This document shows, in pieces, positions 19,390 through 27,469 of a stretch of DNA of 64,000 bases. A program made the position numbers and the translations under genes. The notes beneath the pieces are model-generated. The model made no database searches. It saw only the letters and a program-made list of their open reading frames with translations, and had not been told where the DNA came from. How positions within the stretch are numbered: the stretch's first letter is position 1; every line of letters starts with the position of its first letter. The stretch lies in NCBI RefSeq assembly GCF_036241575.1, contig NZ_CP108455.1, positions 3,096,001-3,160,000 on the forward strand. Reading direction: 5' to 3'. This stretch comes from Streptomyces sp. NBC_01267. GTDB taxonomy: Bacteria > Actinomycetota > Actinomycetes > Streptomycetales > Streptomycetaceae.

Positions 19390-21060
19390 ATGCGCAACGG
19401 GGCAAAGATAGGAATGGTCAGCGGGGTACTGGCGGTCGTGGCCAGTGGGGTCGGCTACGGCGCGTACAACATCTGGACCGGGCTGAACAGTTCCGGCGGG
19501 GGCAGCGGCACGAGCAGTACGACCCAGGCGGCGCCGGTACGCACCGGCCCGCCGACCGACGACGAGATCAGCTCGACGGCGAAGGACTTCCTCACCGCCT
19601 GGTCCGACGGCGACGCCGAGAAGGCCTCGCAGCTCACCAACAACGCCGGGGACTCGCAGCCCCTGCTGGCCGGTTACCGCGAGGACGTGCACGTCACCAA
19701 GGTGACGCTGACGCCCGGTGCGCCGACGGGCGCGAAGGTGCCATTCACCGTCGAGGCCACCCTGTCGTTCGAGGGGAAGACCAAGCCCTGGTCGTACTCC
19801 TCGTCGCTCACGGTCGTACGGGGGCTGACGACCGGCCGGGCGCTGGTCGACTGGGACGCGTCCGTCATCCACCCGCAGCTCAAGAAGGGCGACACGCTCA
19901 CGACCGGTGAGGCGAAAGCCGCACCGGTCAAGGCCGTCGACCGGAACAACATCGAGCTGACGAAGGAGAAGTACCCTTCGCTCGGCCCGATCCTGGACGC
20001 CATGCGGGAGCGGTACGGCAGCAAGGCGGGCGGCAAGCCCGGCATCGAGACGTACATCGAGAAGTCCTCGGACGGCACGTCGGCCGACACGGCCCCCGCC
20101 AAGACGCTGGTGGTCCTCGCCAAGGGCACCCCCGGTCTGCTGCACACCACACTCGACGCGCGGACGCAGGCGGCGGCCGAGGTGGCGGTGAAGAAGTTCG
20201 ACGAGTCCTCGGTGGTGGCGGTCAAGGCGAGCACCGGCGAGATACGCGCCGTCGCCAACCACCGGGCCGACTCCTTCAACGCGGCCATGCAGGGCAAGCT
20301 CGCCCCCGGTTCCACGATGAAGATCATGACGGCCGCGATGCTCATCAACAACGGTGTGGCCTCCGAGAAGAGCCCCGTCCTCTGCCCGTCGGAGGCCATC
20401 TGGCACAGCCAGACCTTCCACAACCTGGACAACTTCTCGATCGCCGGCGGCACTCTGGAGACGAGCTTCGCGCGCTCCTGCAACACCGCCTTCATCAAGC
20501 CGCTCAGCAAGCTCTCGGACCTCCACGTCGCGGACACCGCGCTGCCGTCGACGGCCAAGAAGTACTTCGGCATCGGTGAGGTCTGGAACGTCGGCATCGC
20601 GTCGGCCGACGGCAGCGTCCCGGAGACGACCGGCCCCAACACGGCGGCGGCGATGATCGGCCAGGGCCTGGTCCAGATGAACCCGCTCAACATGGCGGCC
20701 GTCACCGCAACCGCCCGCAGCGGCAGCTTCCACCAACCGGTCATCGTGCCCAGGTCGATGCTCGACGGGGCCGTCGCGACCGCCCAGCCGCTGCCGTACA
20801 ACACGGCGCAGCAGCTGCGCGACATGATGCACACGACGGCGACCGCTCCGTACGGCACGGGCACCGTGGCCATGTCCGGCGTCGGGGGTTACAAGGGCGC
20901 CAAGACCGGTTCGGCGGAGGTCGACGCCCAGGGGAAGTCCAACAGTTGGTTCACCGGGTTCAGCAACGACCTGGCTGCGGCGGCGGTCGTCCAGTCCGGC
21001 GGACACGGCGGGGACGCGGCGGGCCCGGTGGTGGCGGCGGTACTGGCAGCCGGGTCGTAA
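19390..21060 (+). CDS. Class B penicillin-binding protein (peptidoglycan transpeptidase)
   Basis: The 556-residue protein has one N-terminal membrane anchor (IGMVSGVLAVVASGVGYGAY), an NTF2-like MecA_N domain at about 55-155, a dimerisation segment and a transpeptidase domain. Active-site motifs are all present: STMK in APGSTMKIMTA, SCN in ARSCNTAF, and KTG in GAKTGSAEV. It cross-links wall peptides and is the target of beta-lactams. It starts at ATG 19390 after GGGGAGGG. It lies next to the O-mannosyltransferase, whose substrates include such proteins. From memory S. coelicolor has two such PBP genes here; this window has one. Confidence 0.92.
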   Translation: MRNGAKIGMVSGVLAVVASGVGYGAYNIWTGLNSSGGGSGTSSTTQAAPVRTGPPTDDEISSTAKDFLTAWSDGDAEKASQLTNNAGDSQPLLAGYREDVHVTKVTLTPGAPTGAKVPFTVEATLSFEGKTKPWSYSSSLTVVRGLTTGRALVDWDASVIHPQLKKGDTLTTGEAKAAPVKAVDRNNIELTKEKYPSLGPILDAMRERYGSKAGGKPGIETYIEKSSDGTSADTAPAKTLVVLAKGTPGLLHTTLDARTQAAAEVAVKKFDESSVVAVKASTGEIRAVANHRADSFNAAMQGKLAPGSTMKIMTAAMLINNGVASEKSPVLCPSEAIWHSQTFHNLDNFSIAGGTLETSFARSCNTAFIKPLSKLSDLHVADTALPSTAKKYFGIGEVWNVGIASADGSVPETTGPNTAAAMIGQGLVQMNPLNMAAVTATARSGSFHQPVIVPRSMLDGAVATAQPLPYNTAQQLRDMMHTTATAPYGTGTVAMSGVGGYKGAKTGSAEVDAQGKSNSWFTGFSNDLAAAAVVQSGGHGGDAAGPVVAAVLAAGS

Positions 21061-21215
21061 CGCGGCGGTTCGGGCGGCCGAGCCGTAAACACGGCGGTAC
21101 CGGCTGCCCGGATCGTCACACGGTCGCGATCCCGGCGGCCGGGGCGCAGGCCTGTCCTGAACCGCCCGCGTAACACGTTCGCGTGGCCCGTACAGCAAAC
21201 GCTAGCGTGCAGGTC

Positions 21216-21284
21216 ATGACCACTCCTGAACCTGCCGCCCATCCTCGGTTCACGCTCACCGATGCACGGGAGCCGACCGCGTGA
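21216..21284 (+). CDS. Possible 22-residue leader ORF overlapping the permease start
   Basis: ATG 21216 opens MTTPEPAAHPRFTLTDAREP and ends in TGA at 21282-21284, sharing GTGA with the GTG start of the permease gene. AGGT precedes the ATG by only two bases, so initiation may be weak or leaderless. It may couple translation to the permease or be fortuitous. Confidence 0.35.
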   Translation: MTTPEPAAHPRFTLTDAREPTA

Positions 21285-22126
21285 CACCGGTCGTCATCCT
21301 CGCGGTCGTCCTCGCGGCGATCACACACGCGAGCTGGAACGCCATCGCCCACCACATCAAGGATCAGCTGGTCTCCTTCACGCTGATCTCCGGCGGCGGA
21401 CTGCTGATCGGCCTGCTGGCCGCGCCGTTCGTCCCCTTCCCGGCTGCCGCCGCCTGGCCGTACCTGCTCATATCGGCGTCGCTGCACGTCACGTACATGC
21501 TGCTGCTGATGCGCTCGTTCACCCTCGGCGACTTCGGCCAGATGTACCCGATCGCCCGCGGCACGGCGCCCCTCGTGGTGACCGTGCTGGCCGCGATCTT
21601 CGTCCATGAGATCCCGAACGGCTGGCAGTTGGCGGGCGTGGCCGTCGCCTGCACCGGGCTGGTCGGCGTCGCCGTATGGGGCCTGAAGGGCTCCCGCCCG
21701 CACTGGCCCGCGATCATCGCCGCACTGGCGACGGGCCTGGCCATCGCCTCGTACACCACGGTCGACGGCGTCGGCGTCCGCGACTCCGGCTCCTCGCTGG
21801 GCTACATCGCCTGGCTGATGGTCCTGGAGGGCATCGCCATCCCGGCGTACGCGGCGTACCGCCGACGCGGCCAACTCGTCGCGCAGCTCAGGCCGTACGC
21901 CACGAAGGGCCTGATCGGCGGCGCGATGTCGGTCGTCGCGTACGGCCTGGTCCTGTGGGCCCAGACCCGCGCCCCGCTCGCCCCGATCGCGGCGCTGCGC
22001 GAGTCGTCGATCATCGTGGGCGCGGCGATCGGTGCGATCTTCTTCAAGGAGAAGTTCGGGCTGCCGCGGATCGCGGCGGCGGGGCTGATGGTGGTCGGCA
22101 TCGGCTTGATGCTGCATACGGCTTAG
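21281..22126 (+). CDS. DMT-superfamily (EamA-type) permease
   Basis: 281 residues with about ten hydrophobic spans in two five-helix EamA halves. The second half opens about residue 150 and ends with the usual ESSIIVGAAIGAIFFKEKFG and GLMVVGIGLMLHTA. EamA proteins export small metabolites or amino acids across the inner membrane. Translation starts at GTG 21281, overlapped by a tiny upstream ORF. It converges on the RidA gene over a 32-bp gap holding a 6-bp stem-loop. Confidence 0.88.
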   Translation: MTPVVILAVVLAAITHASWNAIAHHIKDQLVSFTLISGGGLLIGLLAAPFVPFPAAAAWPYLLISASLHVTYMLLLMRSFTLGDFGQMYPIARGTAPLVVTVLAAIFVHEIPNGWQLAGVAVACTGLVGVAVWGLKGSRPHWPAIIAALATGLAIASYTTVDGVGVRDSGSSLGYIAWLMVLEGIAIPAYAAYRRRGQLVAQLRPYATKGLIGGAMSVVAYGLVLWAQTRAPLAPIAALRESSIIVGAAIGAIFFKEKFGLPRIAAAGLMVVGIGLMLHTA

Positions 22127-22127
22127 C

Positions 22128-22144
22128 CAGGCCGGCGAGGCCTG
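22128..22144. terminator. Short convergent stem-loop between permease and ridA
   Basis: CAGGCC / GGCCTG with a five-base loop sits between two converging stop codons. It is weak but well placed. Confidence 0.4.
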
Positions 22145-22158
22145 TCGGCGGGGCGGAC

Positions 22159-22569
22159 TCAGTCGGGCAGCGCCACGGTGAGATCCAGCTCGACGAGTTG
22201 TCCGGAGAAGCCCAGCTGGGTGACGCCCAGCAAGGTGCTGGCGGTGGTGAACGCCGGGCCGATGGCGGAGTTGGTGAGCCGGTCCCACGTGGCTCCCAGA
22301 ACGTCTCTGTCGTCGCTCCGCACGTAGATCACCGACCGCACCACATGGTGCGGCTGAGCGCTCACGGCTGCGAGGGCGACGGACGCGTTCGCCACAACCT
22401 GGTCGGTCTGCTCCTCGAAGGAGCCGGGACCGACGAGGTCACCGTTCCTGTCAAGCGGGCACTGCCCCGCAAGGTGGGCCGTGCGGCCGGCCTCGACGAC
22501 GGTGACGTGGTGGTAGCCGGGCGTGTGATGCAACTGCTCGGGGTTGATACGGGTGATCTTCTCGGTCAT
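22159..22569 (-). CDS. RidA/YjgF-family reactive-intermediate deaminase
   Basis: The 136-residue protein shows the Rid signature: AHLAGQCPLDRNGDLVG at the N-terminal side and VEL-DLTVALPD at the end. RidA hydrolyses 2-aminoacrylate and related enamines released by PLP enzymes. The archetypal Arg that salt-bridges the substrate is not obvious in IYVRSDDRDVLG, so it may belong to a Rid subgroup without that activity. The start is ATG 22569. Confidence 0.8.
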   Translation of the reverse strand: MTEKITRINPEQLHHTPGYHHVTVVEAGRTAHLAGQCPLDRNGDLVGPGSFEEQTDQVVANASVALAAVSAQPHHVVRSVIYVRSDDRDVLGATWDRLTNSAIGPAFTTASTLLGVTQLGFSGQLVELDLTVALPD

Positions 22570-22719
22570 GCCCGCGAGTCTGGTCAGCGAGCCGACGGCA
22601 CGCACCTCAATTTCATCCGTCGGCAAGCACCGGGCAGCGGACCGGAGTTGAAGAACAGACCGGGATCGCGCTCGGACAGCGTCTGGCCGACAGTCATCAG
22701 ACAAGGGGAGGGGCACATC

Positions 22720-22851
22720 ATGGGGTTCGGACGACGAAGACTTGGTGCCGCCATCGTGGCGGTTGCTCTAGGCGTGACCTTGCTGTCCGCGTGTGGGCTG
22801 TCTGATGTGGTGGATGAGTACGGCCACAGAGCCCCGAGGCCCCGGCCGTGA
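22720..22851 (+). CDS. Very small putative lipoprotein
   Basis: The 43-residue ORF starts at ATG 22720 with AAGGGGAGGGG just upstream. It reads MGFGRRRLGAAIVAVALGV, then a TLLSACG lipobox that would place the lipidated Cys at about residue 25, leaving an 18-residue mature peptide ending RAPRPRP. A shift of one base near 22848 would add SIQAYNSQ, so it could be a decayed longer gene. The strong RBS and lipobox support real expression. Confidence 0.55.
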   Translation: MGFGRRRLGAAIVAVALGVTLLSACGLSDVVDEYGHRAPRPRP

Positions 22852-22945
22852 GCATCCAGGCGTACAACTCGCAGTAGCCGGAGGCAAACCTCCACCGGAC
22901 GACCGGAAACAGCACCAGGGCCGGCTCCGGTCGGCTGCGCCTGCG

Positions 22946-23413
22946 TCACTTGCTCAGTACGTTCGCCGCCACGATGAACAGCCCGAGCAGCATGTCCGCG
23001 CCGCCCACCCGGCACGACGACGCCCAGCCCTGGCCCGTCACACGCGCGGCCCAGAGCCCCCAGCCGAACAGGGCCGCCGTGTTGAGGGCCAGGGCCACTT
23101 CGAGCGCGGTGTCCTCGCTCCACCACCCCGCGTACGAGGCGGACAGCACCGCCACAGTGGGCAGCACCGCGGCCACCAGCGGCCATTCCTCCAGCACGGA
23201 CCGTACGACGTGCACGGTGACCGGTGTTCCGTCAGCCGTCCGGTGGGAGATGGCGTGGGCGTAGCCGTGCGCCGCAGCCGACGCGAGCCCCGCGACCAGC
23301 ACCCACACCGCGTCGTAACCGGGGTCCGGGAGGCCGCTGTCGTGGTCCAGCGCCGCCGCGAGCGCGCTGGCGAGCACGGCGCCGTACACACCGCCGAACA
23401 GCAGCCGCTGCAT
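22946..23413 (-). CDS. Four-helix membrane protein of unknown function
   Basis: 155 residues from ATG 23413 with four hydrophobic spans: LLFGGVYGAVLASALAAAL, AVWVLVAGLASAAAHGYAHA, PLVAAVLPTVAVLSASYAG and ALALNTAALFGWGLWAARV. A final ADMLLGLFIVAANVL forms a possible fifth. His residues in AAHGYAHAISHR could bind metal. An in-frame GTG at 23449 would add 12 residues. No family recognised. Confidence 0.65.
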   Translation of the reverse strand: MQRLLFGGVYGAVLASALAAALDHDSGLPDPGYDAVWVLVAGLASAAAHGYAHAISHRTADGTPVTVHVVRSVLEEWPLVAAVLPTVAVLSASYAGWWSEDTALEVALALNTAALFGWGLWAARVTGQGWASSCRVGGADMLLGLFIVAANVLSK

Positions 23414-23523
23414 GGACTCGCCACGGATGCCGGGCGCCCTGTGAACCACGGGCCTACTGGGCAAGACGCACCTTCCCGGAGCCGAGACAACGACGCGATG
23501 CCTGCCGTATTTCCAGGCCGCAT

Positions 23524-23814
23524 TTACGGAGATTCAACAGCATATCGGGCGACCGGATCGCCATCCGGAAGGTGAGTCGCCACCGGAGCCCGGGGCGCCG
23601 GATCCCGGGGCGCCGGATCCCGAATCACCGTCACCCGCAGGAACACCGGCATCCGTACCGGCCGCCGGTCCGCGAGCGTCAGCACCACGACCGCTCCCCC
23701 GGTGACGAACCGGTCGAGCCGCGAACCCCGCACCTCGTGCCAGCACCCCCGGATCCGTACGAGGTCACCGCGCAGCACCAGCACGGCGCACACCTCACGT
23801 ACCACGTCGAGCAC
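23524..23814 (-). CDS. Small beta-rich protein coupled to the RsbW-like ATPase gene
   Basis: 96 residues from GTG 23814, reading VLDVVREVCAVLVLRGDLVR then RIRGCWHEVRGSRLDRF, followed by strands around AVVVLTLADRRPVRM and a Pro/Arg-rich tail (RDPAPRDPAPRAP). It overlaps the 3' end of the ATPase gene by 20 bp, so the two are likely translated together. The pattern suggests a small beta-barrel; no family is claimed. It may be a partner in the XRE/DUF397 regulatory cluster. Confidence 0.6.
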   Translation of the reverse strand: MLDVVREVCAVLVLRGDLVRIRGCWHEVRGSRLDRFVTGGAVVVLTLADRRPVRMPVFLRVTVIRDPAPRDPAPRAPVATHLPDGDPVARYAVESP

Positions 23815-24226
23815 CGCCGCCGCCCAGCGCCAGTTCCGCCCAGACGACCTTGCCGGGCCCGAGCCGCGCGCCGAACCCCCAGTCGTCGGCCAGCGCGGCC
23901 ACGAGCAACAACCCCCGCCCGCCCGGCGCCTCCAGGTCCGGGACCGGCATCCGTGGCGGCACGGACGACGCGTCGTGCACCTCGATACGGAGCACACCCC
24001 CGCCGACCAGGAACCGGGTCTCGATCTCCCGGCCGGGCGAGACGACGGCATGCCGCCCGGCGTTGGTCAGCAGCTCCGAGAGGATCAGTACGGCCGCGTC
24101 GGTCAGGTACGACAGCCCCCAACCGGCCAGCGCCGTACGGAGATCCGCCCGCGCCTGCCCCACGCAGCCCGGACGCCTGCTCCAGCGGCGCACCACCGCG
24201 CTGTCCGATTCCGAACTCAGTGCCAT
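23795..24226 (-). CDS. RsbW-like ATP-binding protein (HATPase_c), AbaA-type
   Basis: The 143-residue GHKL domain has an N-box ILSELLTNAGRHAV, a G1 region (IEVHDASSVPPRMP) and a G2 box APGGRGLLLVAALAD. Such single-domain proteins act as anti-sigma factors or, next to XRE and DUF397 genes, as the ATPase of WhiJ/AbaA-type developmental modules. It is divergent from the XRE gene with a 143-bp gap. The first Asp of the usual DxGxG motif is kept but the Gly is not, as in many actinobacterial copies. Confidence 0.82.
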   Translation of the reverse strand: MALSSESDSAVVRRWSRRPGCVGQARADLRTALAGWGLSYLTDAAVLILSELLTNAGRHAVVSPGREIETRFLVGGGVLRIEVHDASSVPPRMPVPDLEAPGGRGLLLVAALADDWGFGARLGPGKVVWAELALGGGGARRGT

Positions 24227-24369
24227 CGCGAAGCTCCTCAGAAGATCTGCCGGGGTCCGGTGCGAACGTCTCGCACTGTGACGAATAACTCACAGCGTGT
24301 GTCTTGCGTCGCTACGCTTCTAGGGGTTTCGCCCTGACAACGGGCAATTCAAGTGAGGGAGTTGATCTC

Positions 24370-25191
24370 ATGGCAGCAGCACCCCAACCACGCTCGATCC
24401 GGCAGAAGTACGGCGAGGAGCTGAGGATCCGGCGCATGGCGGCGGGTCTGACCCAGGAGGCGGTGAGCGAGGGGGTGGTCTGCTCCCCGACGCTGATCAG
24501 CCACTTCGAGGCGGGGCGCCGCCTGCCCAACCCGGACGATGCGCAGCGGCTGGACCGGGTACTGGGGACGGACGGGTTCTTCGCGCGCTGGCTGCGGGAT
24601 CTGGATCCGAAGTACGCCAGCCACTTCGCCCGGGTGGCGGAGTTCGAGCAACAGGCCAGGGAGATGCGGCACTACGGTGCCTCGCTGATCCCTGGCCTTC
24701 TCCAGACGGCCGCGTATGCACGGGAGGTACTCAGCGCGCACACCGCGCTCGACCCGACGGCACCTGTTGACGAGCACGTCGTCAGCCGCATGCAACGTGC
24801 GCCGATCATTACGGAATCGACCGATACCGTATTTTGGGTGTTGCTGGACGAAGCGGCACTGCGGCGGAAGATCGGTGGCCCACAGGTCATGGCCGAACAG
24901 TTGCACAAGGTCGCCGACCTAGCGGAAGCGCAACGAATCCGCCTGCACGTCCTGCCATTTGGCGTCGGGGCGCACGCTCTACTGGCAGGGATGCTGTATC
25001 TGATGAGCTTCGACGAAGCTCCATCCATCGCCTACGTAGAGGGCGTTGGGACGGGGCATGTCTTCGACGATCCGGCCATGGTGAACCACTGTCACCTCGC
25101 CTACGATCTGGCTCTGGGCGACGCGCTGCCACACAAGGAATCACTGGCCCTGATCAGGGCCGTAGCGAAGGAGTACGAACGTGAACAGTAA
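24370..25191 (+). CDS. XRE-family regulator with DUF5753 (WhiJ/Scr1-like)
   Basis: 273 residues. An N-terminal helix-turn-helix (GEELRIRRMAAGLTQEAVSE, CSPTLISHFEAGRRLP) is followed by DUF5753 (ASLIPGLLQTAAYAREVL, VLLDEAALRRKIGGPQVM, LPFGVGAHALLAGMLYLMSF). WhiJ-like proteins repress development genes and are countered by their DUF397 partner. ATG 24370 follows GAGGGAG. Codon use is less G/C-biased than the neighbours (around 24820-24850), consistent with transfer. It overlaps the DUF397 gene by 11 bp. Confidence 0.9.
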   Translation: MAAAPQPRSIRQKYGEELRIRRMAAGLTQEAVSEGVVCSPTLISHFEAGRRLPNPDDAQRLDRVLGTDGFFARWLRDLDPKYASHFARVAEFEQQAREMRHYGASLIPGLLQTAAYAREVLSAHTALDPTAPVDEHVVSRMQRAPIITESTDTVFWVLLDEAALRRKIGGPQVMAEQLHKVADLAEAQRIRLHVLPFGVGAHALLAGMLYLMSFDEAPSIAYVEGVGTGHVFDDPAMVNHCHLAYDLALGDALPHKESLALIRAVAKEYEREQ

Positions 25192-25405
25192 CGCGCGCAT
25201 CGTTCCCGACCCGGCGTTCATACGCGAGTGGCGCAAGTCCAGCTTCAGCGGCCCCGGCAATGACGACTGCCTCGAAGTGGCAGACGGATACGCCGCTGTC
25301 CCCGTACGCGACTCCAAGAACCCCCACGGCCCGGCGCTGCTCTTCCCCGCCACCGGCTGGGCCTCCTTCGTCGCCGCCGTGAAGAGCGGCCGGCTCTCCG
25401 CCTGA
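25181..25405 (+). CDS. DUF397 small protein, partner of the XRE regulator
   Basis: The 74-residue DUF397 domain has the hallmark WRKSSFSGPGNDDCLEVA, VPVRDSKNPHGPALLF and WASFVAAVKSG. It starts at GTG 25181, inside the 3' end of the XRE gene. DUF397 proteins bind the linked XRE regulator, and the S. coelicolor Scr1/Scr2 pair and the abaA and whiJ loci are built alike. They have been described as toxin-antitoxin-like or as developmental switches. Confidence 0.9.
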   Translation: MNSNARIVPDPAFIREWRKSSFSGPGNDDCLEVADGYAAVPVRDSKNPHGPALLFPATGWASFVAAVKSGRLSA

Positions 25406-25418
25406 CACCCGCGAGACC

Positions 25419-25446
25419 GGCCCCGGTACCGAACCCGACCGGGGCC
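25419..25446 (+). terminator. Terminator after the DUF397 gene
   Basis: Stem GGCCCCGGT / ACCGGGGCC with a 10-base loop, 14 bases past the stop. Confidence 0.7.
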
Positions 25447-25631
25447 GTCTGCCTGCTCGGCGCACCGCCGGATCCTGTCGGAGGGGCGCCGAAGAATACA
25501 GACATTCACTGATCTTGTCGGCCAAGCGATCATCCACGACATACGTTTGATTTCGCATGAGACTCTAGGGGGAGAGCTGCGGCGACGTAGGCCTGCGCCC
25601 CCATGGGGTGGAGATCCCCGCCGCCCGACGA

Positions 25632-26444
25632 ATGGGCGACACAGTGCACGACAGTGCGGAAGCAATACCGGACAGCCGGCCCGGACGCAGACTGCCATGG
25701 CCATGGTTCTTGGTGGTGGTCATCGCGTACGCGGGCATCATCCAGGGCCTGGGCCGGCTGATCGGCGTGGACACCAGCTACTCCGACAGTCAGTTCCCGA
25801 CCACCGAATCACTGGTGCGCAACGCACTGATCCCGATCGGGGCGTCCATCGTGTTCGCCGCCGCCGTCGTCACGTGGCTCGGCTGGTGGCGCGAGATCCT
25901 GCACTACCGCGTCCCCGTGCGGCGCTGGGTGCGCTGGGTACCGATCTCGATGATCACCGTTGCCCTGATCGGCCTGAACTACGGGCACCTCGCCGACCAG
26001 AGCGTCTCCCTCGTGGCCTGCCTGCTACTGCTCGGCCTGTTCGTCGGCGTCGGCGAGGAACTCATGTTCCGGGGCATCGGCGTCCACGTCTTCCGCCGGG
26101 CCGGACTCACCGAGGGCAAGGTCGCCCTCTATTCCTCGCTCGTCTTCGGCGCCGTGCACATCAGCAACGCCTTCGGCGAGGGATCACAGGCCATCATTCA
26201 GGCCCTCGTCGTCTCCACCTCGGGCTACTTCTTCTACCTGTGCCTGCGCGTCGGCGGCATCATCCTGCTACCGATGCTCGTCCACGGGCTCTGGGACACC
26301 AGCCTGCTCTCCAACCTCGTGGGCGACAAGCCCCAGGTATCCCTGGGCATTGCCCTCGTCGTGCTCCTTCAGGTCGCCCTGATCATCGTGTTGCTGATCA
26401 AGCGCCGCACGGTCGAGACCGCACCCCAAGCCCTCCCGAGCTGA
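25632..26444 (+). CDS. CPBP-family intramembrane metalloprotease
   Basis: About 270 residues with eight hydrophobic spans. Motif 1 EELMFRG near residue 140 (the EExxxR glutamates), motif 2 FGAVHISN and motif 3 VHGLWD are complete, so it should be an active Abi/CAAX-type protease. Known members process prenylated proteins or pheromones, or give immunity to bacteriocins. The start is uncertain: ATG 25632 or GTG 25608, neither with a clear RBS. It may belong with the secreted protein downstream, but a 331-bp gap separates them. Confidence 0.85.
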   Translation: MGDTVHDSAEAIPDSRPGRRLPWPWFLVVVIAYAGIIQGLGRLIGVDTSYSDSQFPTTESLVRNALIPIGASIVFAAAVVTWLGWWREILHYRVPVRRWVRWVPISMITVALIGLNYGHLADQSVSLVACLLLLGLFVGVGEELMFRGIGVHVFRRAGLTEGKVALYSSLVFGAVHISNAFGEGSQAIIQALVVSTSGYFFYLCLRVGGIILLPMLVHGLWDTSLLSNLVGDKPQVSLGIALVVLLQVALIIVLLIKRRTVETAPQALPS

Positions 26445-26775
26445 CACACAGCCCTCAGGGGCGGCTCCGGCGGTTACGGAGCGTGCGGTGCTCTCGGGTT
26501 GCGAGCCGGGCGCGACAGCAGTTGGTTCCTTCCGCCACCACACCTCATCAGTAGTCATTTGCGCCGCTCAGAACCGGTTTACGGGCAGCGCACGTCATCC
26601 GGTCGAGGGAAAGTGCCCTCAACTACCCATTGTCATATTGACCTTGCTCTGCGTGACCATCCAAGGTGGAGGACGTCCCACTTCGGATCACCGACAGCCG
26701 CGTTCCCAGGGCAGACACCGCTCACCCTGGACCGCCCGCGCCGCTGCTCAACACGCTCAGGAAGGCTCGTCCGCA
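26445..26775. other. 331-bp gap without a recognisable gene
   Basis: The gap between the CPBP gene and the secreted-protein gene is lower in GC than its surroundings (around 26540-26660). I see no tRNA, repeat or strong stem-loop. It probably holds the promoter of the secreted protein, whose ATG is preceded by AGGAAGG. Confidence 0.5.
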
Positions 26776-27357
26776 ATGAACTCCCGCACCCACAGCAAGG
26801 CAGCACTCCTCACCCGCCGCACCTCCCTCACCCTCACCGCAGCCGGAATGGCCGTCGGGGTAAGCCTCAGTGCCCCGGCCACGGCCCAGGCGGATCCCCA
26901 CATCTCCGTGTCGTGCACGGCTGCCGGAGAGACCCACTTCTCTCCTGGTGTCCAGCTCTTCCCTCTGCCCCAACAGATCGCCTACGAGGGGAAGAACTCC
27001 GGGTGCGTGGACAACAGTGGCGTCGGCATCCGGGAGGCGAAGATCTCCGCCGGGTTCAGGGACGTGATCATCAGCTGTGTCGCCGGCGGATTCGGTACAG
27101 GCAGCGGATCGGGAATCATCGAGTGGACCCTGGACGACGGCACGAAGCTCTCCAGCCAGGTGGACCTCAGGATCGACCACACCATCCTCAACACGTCCTC
27201 GGTCAGCGGCCACGTCCGCCAAGGCCCGTTCCAGGAGCAGAGCTTCAGCGGCGAGTTCACCACCGCACTCTTCGGCGGAGCGGGCAAGTGCACCGCCGGG
27301 GCGCCCTTCGGAGGAGTCAGGAACGCCGCGTTCACCGGGCAGTTCAGCGTCGGCTGA
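26776..27357 (+). CDS. Secreted protein of unknown function
   Basis: 193 residues. The signal peptide reads SKAALLTRRTSLTLTAAGMA then VGVSLSAPATAQA, with an Arg pair that could use Tat and a cleavage site after AQA. The mature domain (about 150 aa) has four cysteines (SCTAAG, SGCVDN, ISCVAGG, GKCTAG), enough for two disulfides, and alternating strands such as SGIIEWTLDDGTKLSSQVDL. It looks like a beta-sandwich. No family recognised. Confidence 0.75.
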   Translation: MNSRTHSKAALLTRRTSLTLTAAGMAVGVSLSAPATAQADPHISVSCTAAGETHFSPGVQLFPLPQQIAYEGKNSGCVDNSGVGIREAKISAGFRDVIISCVAGGFGTGSGSGIIEWTLDDGTKLSSQVDLRIDHTILNTSSVSGHVRQGPFQEQSFSGEFTTALFGGAGKCTAGAPFGGVRNAAFTGQFSVG

Positions 27358-27411
27358 CGGCCTGGACCGGCTGGACCGACGGCTGATCCCAGCGCCGGGG
27401 AGGGGGGAACA

Positions 27412-27454
27412 CCCCGGGCCCGCACCCTGCCCGGCCAAGGGTGCGGGCCCGGGG
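27412..27454. terminator. Strong bidirectional terminator
   Basis: A perfect 17-bp inverted repeat (CCCCGGGCCCGCACCCT / AGGGTGCGGGCCCGGGG) with a 9-base loop lies between two convergent genes. Confidence 0.85.
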
Positions 27455-27469
27455 TTGCGTTCCGGCAGA

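Noticed and set aside
17452..21198. Antisense frame of about 1248 codons opposite the O-mannosyltransferase and PBP genes
   Set aside because: Same codon-bias shadow; the plus-strand genes have complete family motifs.
23815..24051. N-terminal extension of the 96-residue protein to 175 residues
   Set aside because: The extension is the out-of-frame complement of the RsbW-like ATPase gene and is Arg/Ser-rich shadow sequence.
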